From assembly GCF_900111575.1 (NCBI RefSeq), contig NZ_FOIF01000018.1, positions 1 to 35,703 on the forward strand: a DNA stretch of 35,703 nt. Reading direction: 5' to 3'. This document shows positions 16,804 to 25,916 of the stretch, piece after piece (the first letter of the stretch is position 1; each line of letters begins with the position of its first letter). The stretch comes from Anaerobranca gottschalkii DSM 13577 (GTDB taxonomy: Bacteria > Bacillota > Proteinivoracia > Proteinivoracales > Proteinivoracaceae). Position numbers and translations under genes: made by a program. The notes beneath the pieces were generated by a model, which saw nothing but the letters and a program-made list of their open reading frames with translations, searched no databases and was not told where the DNA came from.

Positions 16804-16838
16804 TGTGAAAAAAAGAGGTGTCGACCTCTTTTTTCACA
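16804..16838. terminator. Bidirectional terminator at the far end of the CRISPR array
   Basis: Near-perfect 15-bp inverted repeat (arms TGTGAAAAAAAGAGGT and ACCTCTTTTTTCACA around GTCG) with A and T runs at the base of the stem. It stops array transcripts coming on the minus strand. It lies 22 nt beyond the last repeat and upstream of the GR-repeat gene. Confidence 0.8.
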
Positions 16839-16860
16839 CTATTTGGCTTTAAATCCCTTA

Positions 16861-17821
16861 CTTTCAATCCCTTATAGTTAGGCTGGTAACTTTGCCCATC
16901 TGTTCCATACAAGGCTATCGTACATTTGTTTCAATCCCTTATAGGTAGGCTAGTAACGGATTTAGATTACGTGTACCGATGGAAAAAATACATGTTTCAA
17001 TCCCTTATAGGTAGGCTAGTAACTGAAAAATATGCAATACCATTCGGTGCAGAAGCATGTTTCAATCCCTTATAGGTAGGCTGGTAACTGTTTGGTACAC
17101 TCTATCACCTACCTTTCGATTAGGTGTTTCAATCCCTTATAGGTAGGCTGGTAACAAGCAGTGAAAAAACTTAAAAATTTAGAAGAAACACGTTTCAATC
17201 CCTTATAGGTAGGCTGGTAACTCGATACTATTAAACCTAGTCAAGGATACATTTTTTGTTTCAATCCCTTATAGGTAGGCTGGTAACCGAACAAAAAATA
17301 AGATTTACAACTATGCTAGAAAGTTTCAATCCCTTATAGGTAGGCTGGTAACACAGGGCTACTGCTAATCTGTCATAATTTACTGCCAGTTTCAATCCCT
17401 TATAGGTAGGCTGGTAACCTAATCCATTCAACTATATCATTGTTACCAAATCTTAGTTTCAATCCCTTATAGGTAGGCTGGTAACTTTTTCGGCAGCTGC
17501 TGCCTACCTATAGAGTATCAAAGTTTCAATCCCTTATAGGTAGGCTGGTAACGCCTTCTATATAATCACGTTTTGAAGCTCCAATATACTCGTTTCAATC
17601 CCTTATAGGTAGGCTGGTAACTTAAAAATTTTTCAAAAAAATACTTGACTCGGTATTGTTTCAATCCCTTATAGGTAGGCTGGTAACCTTTTTAGCTCGT
17701 CCACTGTTGTGCCATACTGTTGGGGTTTCAATCCCTTATAGGTAGGCTGGTAACGCAAGACTCCAACATGGTATGAACTAGATAGGTATATGTTTCAATC
17801 CCTTATAGGTAGGCTGGTAAC
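16861..17821 (-). CRISPR. CRISPR array, 15 repeats of 30 bp, 14 spacers
   Basis: Plus-strand repeat begins GTTTCAATCCCTTATAGG and ends GTAGGCTGGTAAC (overlapping parts of one 30-mer). Starts: 16861, 16928, 16994, 17059, 17126, 17192, 17258, 17323, 17389, 17456, 17523, 17592, 17658, 17725, 17792. Spacers are 35-39 bp, all different. The crRNA strand is minus: its repeat ends GGGATTGAAAC, the usual 5' handle of type I-B and III-A, and the leader promoter lies beyond 17821. Repeats at the far end have drifted (16861 has two changes; 16928 and 16994 have CTAG for CTGG), as expected for the oldest units. The I-B and III-A effectors downstream of the leader presumably share it. Confidence 0.98.
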
Positions 17822-17836
17822 CCATCAGTTATCTCT

Positions 17837-17865
17837 ATTTTACTGCATTTTTGTATTTTTGTCAA
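17837..17865 (-). promoter_or_regulatory. Leader promoter of the CRISPR array
   Basis: Minus-strand TTGACA (17860-17865) and TAAAAT (17837-17842) with exactly 17 nt between. Expected transcript start is near 17830, about 9 nt before the first repeat. A very good sigma-A match. Confidence 0.85.
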
Positions 17866-17903
17866 TAATTATTTTTTTGAATTATGTAAACTAAAATCAG
17901 ATG

Positions 17904-17938
17904 AAAAAATCCCCTAACGCCTGGTGTTAAGGGATTTT
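17904..17938 (-). terminator. Intrinsic terminator of the type I-B cas operon
   Basis: On the minus strand AATCCCTTAAC pairs with GTTAGGGGATT around a 7-nt loop, followed by T6. It lies 90 nt past the cas2 stop and before the array promoter, so cas mRNA and pre-crRNA are separate transcripts. Confidence 0.85.
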
Positions 17939-17954
17939 CGGTCTTTTTTTAGTT

Positions 17955-17998
17955 GTCGTCGATCGCCAGGGATTTTTACGCTATTGGTGATCGACGAC
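17955..17998 (-). promoter_or_regulatory. 14-bp stem-loop between cas2 and the leader terminator
   Basis: GTCGTCGATCGCCA (17955-17968) pairs with TGGTGATCGACGAC (17985-17998), 13 of 14 matched plus a G-T wobble, loop 16 nt. It stands 30 nt after the cas2 stop, is more GC-rich than its surroundings, and lacks a T-run. I recall similar TCGTCGA...TCGACGA stem-loops next to CRISPR leaders of other Firmicutes, but cannot verify it here. Role unknown. Confidence 0.6.
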
Positions 17999-18028
17999 AG
18001 TTTTATTTTTTGTATTTACTTTTTTACT

Positions 18029-18292
18029 TTATAATATATTTTCTTCTCCACCTTTTTTTATACCCATTGTTTCTATTACTTGATATTTCCTAGTAGAAAA
18101 TCTATAGATTATAACTGAATCCTTTTCTTTATCTATTATTCTTTCTAATTCCATTTTTAATTTTGTTAACCTACTTTCTGTTATTTCCCCTTCTAAAACT
18201 GAATTTTGTACCCAATATAAATATTTCCTACATGTTTTTAGCACCTTATTTACCCGCTTTTGTTCTACATCATAAACTAATATCACAAACAT
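18029..18292 (-). CDS. cas2: CRISPR integrase subunit Cas2
   Basis: 87 residues from the ATG at 18292; the open frame extends seven codons into cas1 but GGTGAT lies just before this ATG. It opens MFVILVYDVEQKRV with the conserved Asp 8, then the ferredoxin-like fold with WVQNSVLEGEI and IIYRFS. Cas2 dimer bridges two Cas1 dimers in spacer integration. Last gene of the I-B operon; 4-nt gap after the cas1 stop. Confidence 0.97.
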   Translation of the reverse strand: MFVILVYDVEQKRVNKVLKTCRKYLYWVQNSVLEGEITESRLTKLKMELERIIDKEKDSVIIYRFSTRKYQVIETMGIKKGGEENIL

Positions 18293-18296
18293 ATTA

Positions 18297-19289
18297 TCAC
18301 CATTTGGAAACAAAAGGAATGTATTCCTTTTCTTGGAGTAAATGCTTCTCTAATTTATAAAGTTCCATTCTTATTAACCATCTGTAGGAAATACTTCTAC
18401 CTAACTCTTTATGTTGAATTGTCGTCTTTAATCTTTTATCAAATTCTTCTACAAATATCCTTTTACCTTCTTCTTTTAACATGATTCCACCTAAATCATT
18501 ATCAAAATGTTTCTTTTGGATCATTTTCTTACTTAAAAGATAAAAAATCAATCTATCAACTAGTAAAGGTTTAAAGATTTCTGCAACATCTAAATTTAAA
18601 GTAAACCTCCTAAAATTAGTTGAATGTAAATACCCAATTCTAGGATCTAAATGGGTTTTATAAATCTCCCCTAAGACAGTTGTATAGAGCATGGAGTTGC
18701 CAAAACTAATCAAGGCATTTAAATGATTTTTAGGAGGCCTTTTAGTTCTTTGTTCAAACCTAAAATTTTCATCTTCAATTATTTTATCAAAAGCTTTATA
18801 GTAGGTTTCCCTGATATTTCCTTCTATTCCCATTAGCTCATCTGTTGAATCATATTCAGCAATTGATCCATAATAACCTAAAATATTATCTTCCACATCT
18901 CTAAGTTCTTTCCCTCTATTTAAATAATACCTTATAACACTCAACATATTTCTACTACTTCCTAAAACAAAGGACCTAGCTAATTTTATCCTTTTATCTT
19001 TATCTAAATAATGTTCTGCCTGTTTTAAAATCATATATCCGGAATTGTAATGTTCCCTTGGATAATAACTTCCAGTATAGTAACCATAATAATTAAAGAA
19101 ATGAAGAATAATCTCCTTTTGTGAAACAAATTCTAAAAACTTTTTATTAAGGGTTACTTCACCGAAAAAGAAAAAACTACTAATATCCTCTACCGGTAAA
19201 ACTTTTCTTCCAGCTTCTGATTGAAATAAAATTGTGTTATCTTTTCTACTAATTTCACCATCATTAAAAACATAGATATTCTTTTTCAA
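18297..19289 (-). CDS. cas1: CRISPR integrase Cas1 (type I-B)
   Basis: 330 residues from a TTG at 19289, chosen because GGGGGA lies 6 nt upstream; the open frame begins eight codons earlier. The protein opens KKNIYVFNDGEISRKDN as in type I-B Cas1. The metal-binding triad is in place: Glu 156 (MGIEGN), His 222 (GYLHS) and Glu 237 (DVAEIFKP). It cuts and joins new spacers at the leader end. It starts inside the end of cas4 and is followed by cas2, a standard adaptation module. Confidence 0.97.
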   Translation of the reverse strand: MKKNIYVFNDGEISRKDNTILFQSEAGRKVLPVEDISSFFFFGEVTLNKKFLEFVSQKEIILHFFNYYGYYTGSYYPREHYNSGYMILKQAEHYLDKDKRIKLARSFVLGSSRNMLSVIRYYLNRGKELRDVEDNILGYYGSIAEYDSTDELMGIEGNIRETYYKAFDKIIEDENFRFEQRTKRPPKNHLNALISFGNSMLYTTVLGEIYKTHLDPRIGYLHSTNFRRFTLNLDVAEIFKPLLVDRLIFYLLSKKMIQKKHFDNDLGGIMLKEEGKRIFVEEFDKRLKTTIQHKELGRSISYRWLIRMELYKLEKHLLQEKEYIPFVSKW

Positions 19290-19300
19290 AAAAATTCCCC

Positions 19301-19804
19301 CTATGCCCAACAAAATTCACTATAGGCACAATTTTTACAATACCCTATTTTTATAGCAGGTTGAGGTTTTTCTTCATATATTATCTTTAAAATATCTTTA
19401 GCACTTATCTCCACCTTTTCTATTAACTCATCATCTAAAACTACTTCTATTCGCTCCTTTTCTTTAGGAAACATTAAAACACCTGAAGAGTCTATCCCTA
19501 TTTTCTTCAATTCCCAAAGATAAAAGGCTAGTTGCATTTTAGCACTTTCTTTAAACTTTGATGATTTTTTCACTTCACCTACTATAATTTCTTTTTTCCC
19601 CTTTTTTATAACATCTATTTTTATATTTCCTACTATAACTTCCTTTCTTTTATCCCGTTCATAGCTATATTCTTGAATAAATCTACCCAAATCAAGAAGG
19701 GGATTATCTTGATTTGGGTTAATATTTCTCGCCATCAGCCAAACCTGTCTTTTACAAATATAGTAATACCACACTAAAGTACCATTTACACTAATCTCCT
19801 TCAA
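19301..19804 (-). CDS. cas4: Cas4 adaptation nuclease
   Basis: 167 residues, TTG start at 19804 with AAGGGG upstream. RecB-like nuclease core: Asp 64 (KIDVI), Glu 77 and Lys 79 (GEVKKS). Four Cys for the Fe-S cluster at 17, 156, 159 and 165 (CKNCAYSEFC at the end). It trims prespacers and fixes their PAM orientation together with Cas1-Cas2. It overlaps cas1 slightly and follows cas3 by 22 nt. Confidence 0.96.
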   Translation of the reverse strand: MKEISVNGTLVWYYYICKRQVWLMARNINPNQDNPLLDLGRFIQEYSYERDKRKEVIVGNIKIDVIKKGKKEIIVGEVKKSSKFKESAKMQLAFYLWELKKIGIDSSGVLMFPKEKERIEVVLDDELIEKVEISAKDILKIIYEEKPQPAIKIGYCKNCAYSEFCWA

Positions 19805-19826
19805 TTTATCATCCCCTTAATAAATA

Positions 19827-22148
19827 TTAGAAGATAATTGGGGTATCTAAATCCAGCCTCTTTAGACCTATATCATCACTGTATAACCTCTCTTTTTGTT
19901 CTAAAGCCATCCTAAACATCGTCTTTTCTTCAATCAATTCTTTCCTGGCAAACTCAATTGGAACAGAAACAATGTACCCATTCATTTTTCTCCTTAAATG
20001 GAATAACTTCCCCTTTCTTTGAATAGGATCAAATTCCTGTTCTAGTATTTCCTTGTATTTCTCAAATAAATCTTTACTTTCTTCATCTACTTCCAAAAAA
20101 ACATCTACATAGGTAGGCCTATCTTTAATCAAAGAAAATCCTTTAACTTTATCCATCTCCATTTCTTGCATTCCTTTAATTATTTCATTACTTTCTGTAA
20201 TTGTATTTAACCTTTTAAAAACACTATTAAAATATTCTTCTATCAGCTGTAAGAAATCCTTTTCCTCATAGCACCCACTTTTATTTAAAATCTCTTGAGT
20301 TATATTTAAAGCTATAGTGTTATAGATGTAACCTCCATACCTTTTGTTACCTTTAACCATTTTAACAACTTTAACTATACCCTTTTCTCTACTATCATTT
20401 CTATTACATCTCCCTGCCCCTTGAACTATAGAGTCCATAGGAGCTAGATCCCTGTAAACAACATCAAAATCTAAATCAACCCCTGCTTCAACAACTTGGG
20501 TTGAAACAACTATAGGTTTTTCATTTAAAATATCTTTAATTTTCTCTATCCTTTTTTTCCTTTCTTTAGGAATAATATTAGTAGATAAATACAGGAGTTT
20601 TCTGTTTAAACTAGCTTCAGCTAACCTTTTATATATTTCTAATGATTGATTAATAGTATTGCAAATAATTAGGTATGATTTATCTTCTAAGGAATCAGTA
20701 AATTCTTGGATAAAATCTTCTATCTCCATCGGTTCATCTTTATATTCAAGTTTCACCCTGTTAAACCTTTGAAAATATTTTTGATAGTCCTTTAACAACT
20801 CAATAGAATCTTGCAAAATAATTGGCTTTGTAGCGGTCATAGTGATAATCCTACAATCCAACTCCTCTGCTATTTGTTTAAACACATAATCTATAAGTTT
20901 CCAATATTTAATATCAATTGTCTGTAATTCATCAATTAAAATAATAGAACCCCTTATATTATGATATTTTTTTAACATTTTATTTCTAATTCCTATCAAA
21001 GATTCAAATAGCTGAATAAAGGTAGTTATTATCATCCCGCTATGCCAACCTTCTACTAACAACATCCCTTGATCTAAATCAAGGTGATACTTCCCACTTT
21101 TTTCTTCCTCTTTAAATAATAAGTCACTGAGGTGGTGATGTTTTAATAAATAAGGAAATATATCCTTTTCACTAATAAATTGATGATGGAGTCTTTCTAT
21201 CTCTCCATAATTTTGATCAATAATCGAAGTAAAGGGTAGGGTATAAATAATTTTCCGATCTCCACCTAACAGCTGCTGTAACCTTTTAGCTGCATAAAAG
21301 CCAGTAAGGGTTTTGCCACTTCCCGTTGGTGCAGTTATAGAGAAATACCTTCCATTTTTATATTCCCTTTCGATACCTTCCAAAACCCTTTGGAATATCT
21401 CTGACCTCATTTTGTTTAGTTCTCCTTTAGGCTCTTCAGGAAACTTTGACTTATATCCCTCTATTAGAGTGTTAAAAGGAAGGGATTGGGTATCGGGAAT
21501 ATGGGTATTAGAAGCATCTAATTTGTCTCCATCTATCAATGCTGAATAAATTAAATGGTGTAATGTATACATCCTTTCTCTCTTTATTTTTCCTCTCTTT
21601 CGCACACCATAATCTAACCGAGCTAACTTTGTTAGTACCTCTTCTATTGGTCGCTGCTCTAAGAATTCTTTAAAATATCCATGGAGACCTATTTTTTCTA
21701 GATCTTGATAAATTACTGAAAAGTTTTTCTCCATATCATCTAATTGTTTAAGAACATTTTTGATATTACCTTTTTTATCTTCATCTAGCTCATCTATAGT
21801 AAATTTCAATTTATTTGGCAAATTTTTATTTACTCTTTCTACATTGCTATGGTGATTGATTACAGCACTATAGAGAATTAGGGGAAGATAGTTTTCTTCC
21901 CCCAGTTCTTTAAAGGCAACATAGGCTGTAAACAATGCGGAGATAAAGGAATGGTGACTTAATCTTCCACTATAACCTTCTTTTAAATGTTTTTGAAAAT
22001 ATGTGGTGTATTTGCCGAAATCGTGACATTTAGCAGCTATTTCCACAGCTTTTTGATTTTCTCCAGCAAAACTAGTGGCAAGATTAGTGACATTTTGAAG
22101 ATGATCAATCAATTTTTTATTTGGGTTAATATGGGAATAGAAAATCAT
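19827..22148 (-). CDS. cas3: Cas3 helicase-nuclease (HD plus DExH) of type I-B
   Basis: 773 residues. N-terminal HD nuclease with His 42 and Asp 43 in CHDFGKYT and further His near 110-115 (INHHSN). Walker A APTGSGKT near residue 275, Walker B LIDELQ near 400 (DELQ in place of the common DEAH), MTATKP motif III, then STQVVEAGVDLDFD and QGAGRCNRND in the second helicase domain. Recruited by Cascade, it unwinds and degrades target DNA. The start at 22148 follows AGGAGG, 9 nt after the cas5 stop. Confidence 0.97.
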   Translation of the reverse strand: MIFYSHINPNKKLIDHLQNVTNLATSFAGENQKAVEIAAKCHDFGKYTTYFQKHLKEGYSGRLSHHSFISALFTAYVAFKELGEENYLPLILYSAVINHHSNVERVNKNLPNKLKFTIDELDEDKKGNIKNVLKQLDDMEKNFSVIYQDLEKIGLHGYFKEFLEQRPIEEVLTKLARLDYGVRKRGKIKRERMYTLHHLIYSALIDGDKLDASNTHIPDTQSLPFNTLIEGYKSKFPEEPKGELNKMRSEIFQRVLEGIEREYKNGRYFSITAPTGSGKTLTGFYAAKRLQQLLGGDRKIIYTLPFTSIIDQNYGEIERLHHQFISEKDIFPYLLKHHHLSDLLFKEEEKSGKYHLDLDQGMLLVEGWHSGMIITTFIQLFESLIGIRNKMLKKYHNIRGSIILIDELQTIDIKYWKLIDYVFKQIAEELDCRIITMTATKPIILQDSIELLKDYQKYFQRFNRVKLEYKDEPMEIEDFIQEFTDSLEDKSYLIICNTINQSLEIYKRLAEASLNRKLLYLSTNIIPKERKKRIEKIKDILNEKPIVVSTQVVEAGVDLDFDVVYRDLAPMDSIVQGAGRCNRNDSREKGIVKVVKMVKGNKRYGGYIYNTIALNITQEILNKSGCYEEKDFLQLIEEYFNSVFKRLNTITESNEIIKGMQEMEMDKVKGFSLIKDRPTYVDVFLEVDEESKDLFEKYKEILEQEFDPIQRKGKLFHLRRKMNGYIVSVPIEFARKELIEEKTMFRMALEQKERLYSDDIGLKRLDLDTPIIF

Positions 22149-22157
22149 AGTTTCCTC

Positions 22158-22892
22158 CTACATATATAAAATATTGGTATCCCCCACTTCATAGTAACTA
22201 TCTTCTAAATAAATGGGGATTGGATTACAATTTTCATCAAAAAGATAGGAACCTACCTCTTTAACTATTCTGTCATCTTCAAAATCCCTAGGCATTTTCT
22301 CTTTAACTAAAGCATAATCTGAGTTTAGTTTATTAAAAGCTAGGCCTTTATGGTTTATTTTGTTTAACGGTATTATGCTGGCAATATATACTAAATCATT
22401 AACCTTCTTTTCTTCAACCCTTTCCCTGCCAACATACTCTAGTACACAACTAAAGGGAGCTGCCCCCAAGTATGGTGGGAAAAAATACCTTTTATTTTTC
22501 AGCCTCTCTATAAACTGTTCTAAAAAAGTTGGGTCTATATGGGACAAATATACCCGGTATTTAAGGAAATCTCCTGCTCCTGTAACTATTTCAAAGGGTA
22601 TTTGGCTGTGATTACTAGGTTCTATAAACTCTTTTTTTGTAGTTATCTTCATGTAGTTTACAGTTTGAATGATTTTCCGGGTTTTCGTTAACTTTTGAAC
22701 AGCAATTTTTAATTTATCATCTTGGAGTTGTTGGTAATAACTATCCCTTTCAAACCCCATAACCGCTGCCACCAGACCAATTAAATTGGTCCTTGTTGGA
22801 ACCGAATAGGATAAAGAAGATGAGTTGGTATAGTATTTTCTAAAATGTCCCATATATCCAATTATGTCAAAAACAACTACTTCACTAGCCAT
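22158..22892 (-). CDS. cas5: Cas5 (type I-B Cascade subunit)
   Basis: 244 residues from the ATG at 22892 (AGGTGATAATT upstream; a GTG three codons earlier overlaps the ribosome-binding site). Opens ASEVVVFDIIGYMGHFRKYYTNSSS and continues with PTRTNLIGLVAAVMG, the Cas5 RAMP pattern of the Cas5h/Cas5b group. It caps the crRNA 5' handle in Cascade. The start overlaps the cas7 stop region. Confidence 0.93.
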   Translation of the reverse strand: MASEVVVFDIIGYMGHFRKYYTNSSSLSYSVPTRTNLIGLVAAVMGFERDSYYQQLQDDKLKIAVQKLTKTRKIIQTVNYMKITTKKEFIEPSNHSQIPFEIVTGAGDFLKYRVYLSHIDPTFLEQFIERLKNKRYFFPPYLGAAPFSCVLEYVGRERVEEKKVNDLVYIASIIPLNKINHKGLAFNKLNSDYALVKEKMPRDFEDDRIVKEVGSYLFDENCNPIPIYLEDSYYEVGDTNILYM

Positions 22893-22897
22893 AATTA

Positions 22898-23791
22898 TCA
22901 CCTAACTTCTTCAAAGGATATATCACCTAATAAATCAGTAATAGAAGCAGATTGACCATTTATTGTCATCACTAATTGAGGATGAACAAAGTAGCGTACT
23001 TTACCAATTTTATCTTTATTCTCCCTTAAAAATCCTTGTAAATTAGTAATATCTAAAGCTACTTCTGTTATATCCCTAGGACTATCAACCTTTGATTCTA
23101 GTTTAACTAATGACCTGTAATCCCCTAAAATAGTTTCACTATCTCTATACTCTACCCTCAAATAAAGTCTAGGATATTGACCAATTTTACTTCTGGTAGC
23201 TTGTAATGGAATAGCTTTAACTAAAGCTTGATCTAATTCTAAAACATCATCTTCTGTTAAATTGGTATATTTTGCCCTATTACCACTTATAACCCCTGAA
23301 AATCCAATAAAGGAATATTTTACCCGGTAATCCTTTCCAATAGCCCCTTGCTCATTTTTATCTGTGGTAGCAAATTGGGAGGTAATTGAAGCTTCAAATA
23401 TTTCAACTTTATTTAAAGATTGACCCCAATTGAATTGTACCGGTCCAGTAAAGGTTCTAGTATCTTTTTCCACAGGCATTGTGGCACCGAAAAGTCTTAC
23501 ATCGATAAATTTATTTAATAAATCATCATCGGTAAGTTTTTCTTTACCCAATTCCTCTTTTAGTTTTGTAATAATTTTTTCTGGTCTTACAGATTTGCCC
23601 TCTAATTTGCTAACAAAAATAGGATAATCCTTTTCTGATAAATAATCTCTTACATATCTTTTTAGCCTTAAATCAGAAACTAAATTGATTTCCCGCTCAT
23701 AGTCCATTCTAGGACGGTTTTCCTCATCGGGATCACCATTAGGATTTGTTAATTTAGCATCATACAAAAATAAGATTTCACTATTCTTCAT
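22898..23791 (-). CDS. cas7: Cas7 (Csh2-type) Cascade backbone
   Basis: 297 residues from the ATG at 23791 with AGGGGGA upstream; the ORF reaches seven codons further. Opens KNSEILFLYDAKLTNPNGDPDEENRPRMD, with the NPNGDP block typical of Csh2/Cas7 of subtype I-B, then LRLKRYVRDYL and RLFGATMP. Several copies line the crRNA. Overlaps the end of cas8b by 11 nt, so translation is coupled. Confidence 0.96.
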   Translation of the reverse strand: MKNSEILFLYDAKLTNPNGDPDEENRPRMDYEREINLVSDLRLKRYVRDYLSEKDYPIFVSKLEGKSVRPEKIITKLKEELGKEKLTDDDLLNKFIDVRLFGATMPVEKDTRTFTGPVQFNWGQSLNKVEIFEASITSQFATTDKNEQGAIGKDYRVKYSFIGFSGVISGNRAKYTNLTEDDVLELDQALVKAIPLQATRSKIGQYPRLYLRVEYRDSETILGDYRSLVKLESKVDSPRDITEVALDITNLQGFLRENKDKIGKVRYFVHPQLVMTINGQSASITDLLGDISFEEVR

Positions 23792-25706
23792 CAGAAATTC
23801 CCCCTTCATCATTTATCTCTTTTTTATTACCCATAACTTTTAAAGTAGAAAAACTATACCCTGATAAAATGTAATAAAGGTTTTCCATTTTATTTAACTT
23901 CCAATTTTTAATTTCTTTATCTAATAATTGTCGATGAACTGCAAAAACTCTTTCTGTCTCATAATTTAAAACTTTGTTTTGTCTTAGCTTGTCAATAATT
24001 TCATTTGATAATCTTAAAACCTTTCCTTGGTCCATACCATTGTAATTGAGCTTGTTTAAAATTGGTTTTCTCTTATTCCTTTCTAAGTACTGTTTATTAG
24101 CCACTTTACCAATTAAATAACCTAGTAAAAACATTGCTGCCTCTTGGGAATCCATTGCCATTTCCTCAAGATAACCTTTAATCTCTTCAGATAAATTAAG
24201 ATTAGTAGTATCCAACCCTTCTCCCTCCTCTATAATACCTAAATTTTGTAATACCCTAAGGTACATGTTAGACCTAATAACATCAAAATCGAGATTTCCT
24301 TCTTTTATATTAAAAGTTTTAAATTGCTCGTAATAAAGGATTTTAAACAACTTAATTTGAGTTTCGATGATCATTCTTTTTGCCAATTTGTTGCCAGTAA
24401 AGAAACTATCATAAATCTTTAATATTTTCCGAAACTCTGTAACTTCCCCTTTATTGTCTATCTTTACTGGAGTCAACCAGTAAACACTTTCTAGACCAAA
24501 ACTACTTAAATTGTATTCTGGCAAGATATTTTTAAACCTACCTTTAACATCATCAAAAGCTTTTATAATTTTGTTAAATCTAGAAGGTGCTACATCTTTG
24601 ATAAACTTTAATACTTTAGTTGAACTTTGACTTGTTTTATAGAAGATTATATTGAATAGAAAATAATTTTCTATCTCCTCATATTCTAAAAATTTTTGGA
24701 TTTCCTCTTCTATTTCTTTTAACTTTTCTACCCTTTTAGCAACATTAAAGGTTTTATTAGTTTTATCTGCAAATAGTTTTAAATCCTCTTCCTTTAAATT
24801 TGCTGGAAACAAAATATGGGGAATAACAAAGACTTTGAAAGCTGCCAGTCTAGTATCAAAGTTTTTAAAAACAAACTGTTCCCCTACTTGAAGTTTAGTA
24901 TAACAAGTCTTACACAAAAGCATATTTTTACTGTAGTTTTCTGGTTTAAAATTAGAGGGAAAATTCCATTGATTAGTTGTGTAAAACTTAATCTTCAGTT
25001 TTGTCGTATCATCAGTCAGTTCATCTCTAGAGCCACAGCCATAACAGATGCCTTTTTCAACTATTTTTACATTTGATTTTTCTTCAACTATTCTATCTAT
25101 ATATTCTTTCTTATCACTTAGCCTTTCTCCATCTATAGTAATGTAGTAAAGTTTGATACTTTTACTATTTATATCCCGTTCTTCTTTAAGATAATTATCA
25201 ATATGTTTTTTTGCATTTTTACCTAAATCCTTTAGTTTTCCCCCGGCTAATTCATTTAGTAATTCTTCTTTGTCCGGCAGTTTAGGTGAGATTTTCTTTA
25301 AATTAAGTAAGTACCTATAGCGTTTTTGTTGGCCCTTTTGTTCCCCTAAATCCCAAAAAAATTCCTGCAAAATATCCTTTAACCTATCACTTATTCCTTC
25401 TATCTCCATTTCTATCAAATTAGGGATTGTTTGGGTAATAAGATATTCTAAAGATGCAGCAGTTGTATACCATTGTGGAGAACTAGAACCATCGGCAGAT
25501 CCTACATATACCAATTCCTTTGCTGTTTCATCATCAATTTGACTTTCAATTAGCTCAATTTTTTTATTCCTAGTGTCAAAATCCAGCTGTACTACATAAA
25601 AATTGTTTCCTTTTTTGTCCTTTACATCAACCCTTTTAATTAAATCATCGATAAATTTACTGGGACTGTAGATGATATTTCCAATTTCTAAGATACTCTC
25701 TTGCAC
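23781..25706 (-). CDS. cas8b: Cas8b (Csh1/TM1802-type) large Cascade subunit
   Basis: 641 residues, GTG start at 25706 with GGGGGG upstream. A zinc-finger pair in the middle (CYGCG near 220 and CKTC near 265) and the late blocks GYLIGKVANKQY and YYILSGYSFST fit the TM1802 (Csh1) form of Cas8b. It reads the PAM and recruits Cas3. First gene of the I-B operon. It lies downstream of the intergenic block with the shared promoter word. Confidence 0.92.
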   Translation of the reverse strand: MQESILEIGNIIYSPSKFIDDLIKRVDVKDKKGNNFYVVQLDFDTRNKKIELIESQIDDETAKELVYVGSADGSSSPQWYTTAASLEYLITQTIPNLIEMEIEGISDRLKDILQEFFWDLGEQKGQQKRYRYLLNLKKISPKLPDKEELLNELAGGKLKDLGKNAKKHIDNYLKEERDINSKSIKLYYITIDGERLSDKKEYIDRIVEEKSNVKIVEKGICYGCGSRDELTDDTTKLKIKFYTTNQWNFPSNFKPENYSKNMLLCKTCYTKLQVGEQFVFKNFDTRLAAFKVFVIPHILFPANLKEEDLKLFADKTNKTFNVAKRVEKLKEIEEEIQKFLEYEEIENYFLFNIIFYKTSQSSTKVLKFIKDVAPSRFNKIIKAFDDVKGRFKNILPEYNLSSFGLESVYWLTPVKIDNKGEVTEFRKILKIYDSFFTGNKLAKRMIIETQIKLFKILYYEQFKTFNIKEGNLDFDVIRSNMYLRVLQNLGIIEEGEGLDTTNLNLSEEIKGYLEEMAMDSQEAAMFLLGYLIGKVANKQYLERNKRKPILNKLNYNGMDQGKVLRLSNEIIDKLRQNKVLNYETERVFAVHRQLLDKEIKNWKLNKMENLYYILSGYSFSTLKVMGNKKEINDEGGISDEE

Positions 25707-25741
25707 ATAATCCCCCCCTTTTTTTGTTAATCTTTTCCTTA

Positions 25742-25777
25742 ATTATTCTACAAAGAAAGAAAAATTCCTTTGTCGAA
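25742..25777 (-). promoter_or_regulatory. Promoter region of the type I-B operon: shared 13-mer and overlapping dyad
   Basis: On the minus strand the word TTTGTAGAATAAT (25742-25754) contains TAGAAT, a likely -10. It recurs exactly before the type III-A operon (33353-33365). It overlaps an imperfect inverted repeat, TTCGACAAAG / CTTTGTAGAA (9 of 10, arms 25746-25755 and 25768-25777), a candidate operator. No good -35 is visible at the right spacing, which suggests activator-dependent transcription. Confidence 0.55.
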
Positions 25778-25869
25778 AAAGATAGAATTTTGTCTTTTAG
25801 TTGAATTTTTTATTTTTTATCTGCTTATATTATATAAGATTAAATTACATATTTCTTTACAAAAAATAT

Positions 25870-25903
25870 GTGAAAATAGCAGGGAAAAACCTGCTATTTT
25901 CAC
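25870..25903 (-). terminator. Terminator of the type III-A operon
   Basis: Perfect 14-bp stem (25870-25883 with 25890-25903), 6-nt loop, followed on the minus strand by a T-rich stretch. It lies 13 nt past the csm5 stop and separates the III-A from the I-B operon. Confidence 0.85.
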
Positions 25904-25916
25904 AATAAAGTTATAG

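Noticed and set aside
16848-16860. TTTAAATCCCTTA before the first repeat looks like a partial CRISPR repeat
   Set aside because: Only 12 of 13 nt match and it is joined directly to the first repeat without a spacer; probably a slipped duplicate or chance, so it was not counted as a repeat.
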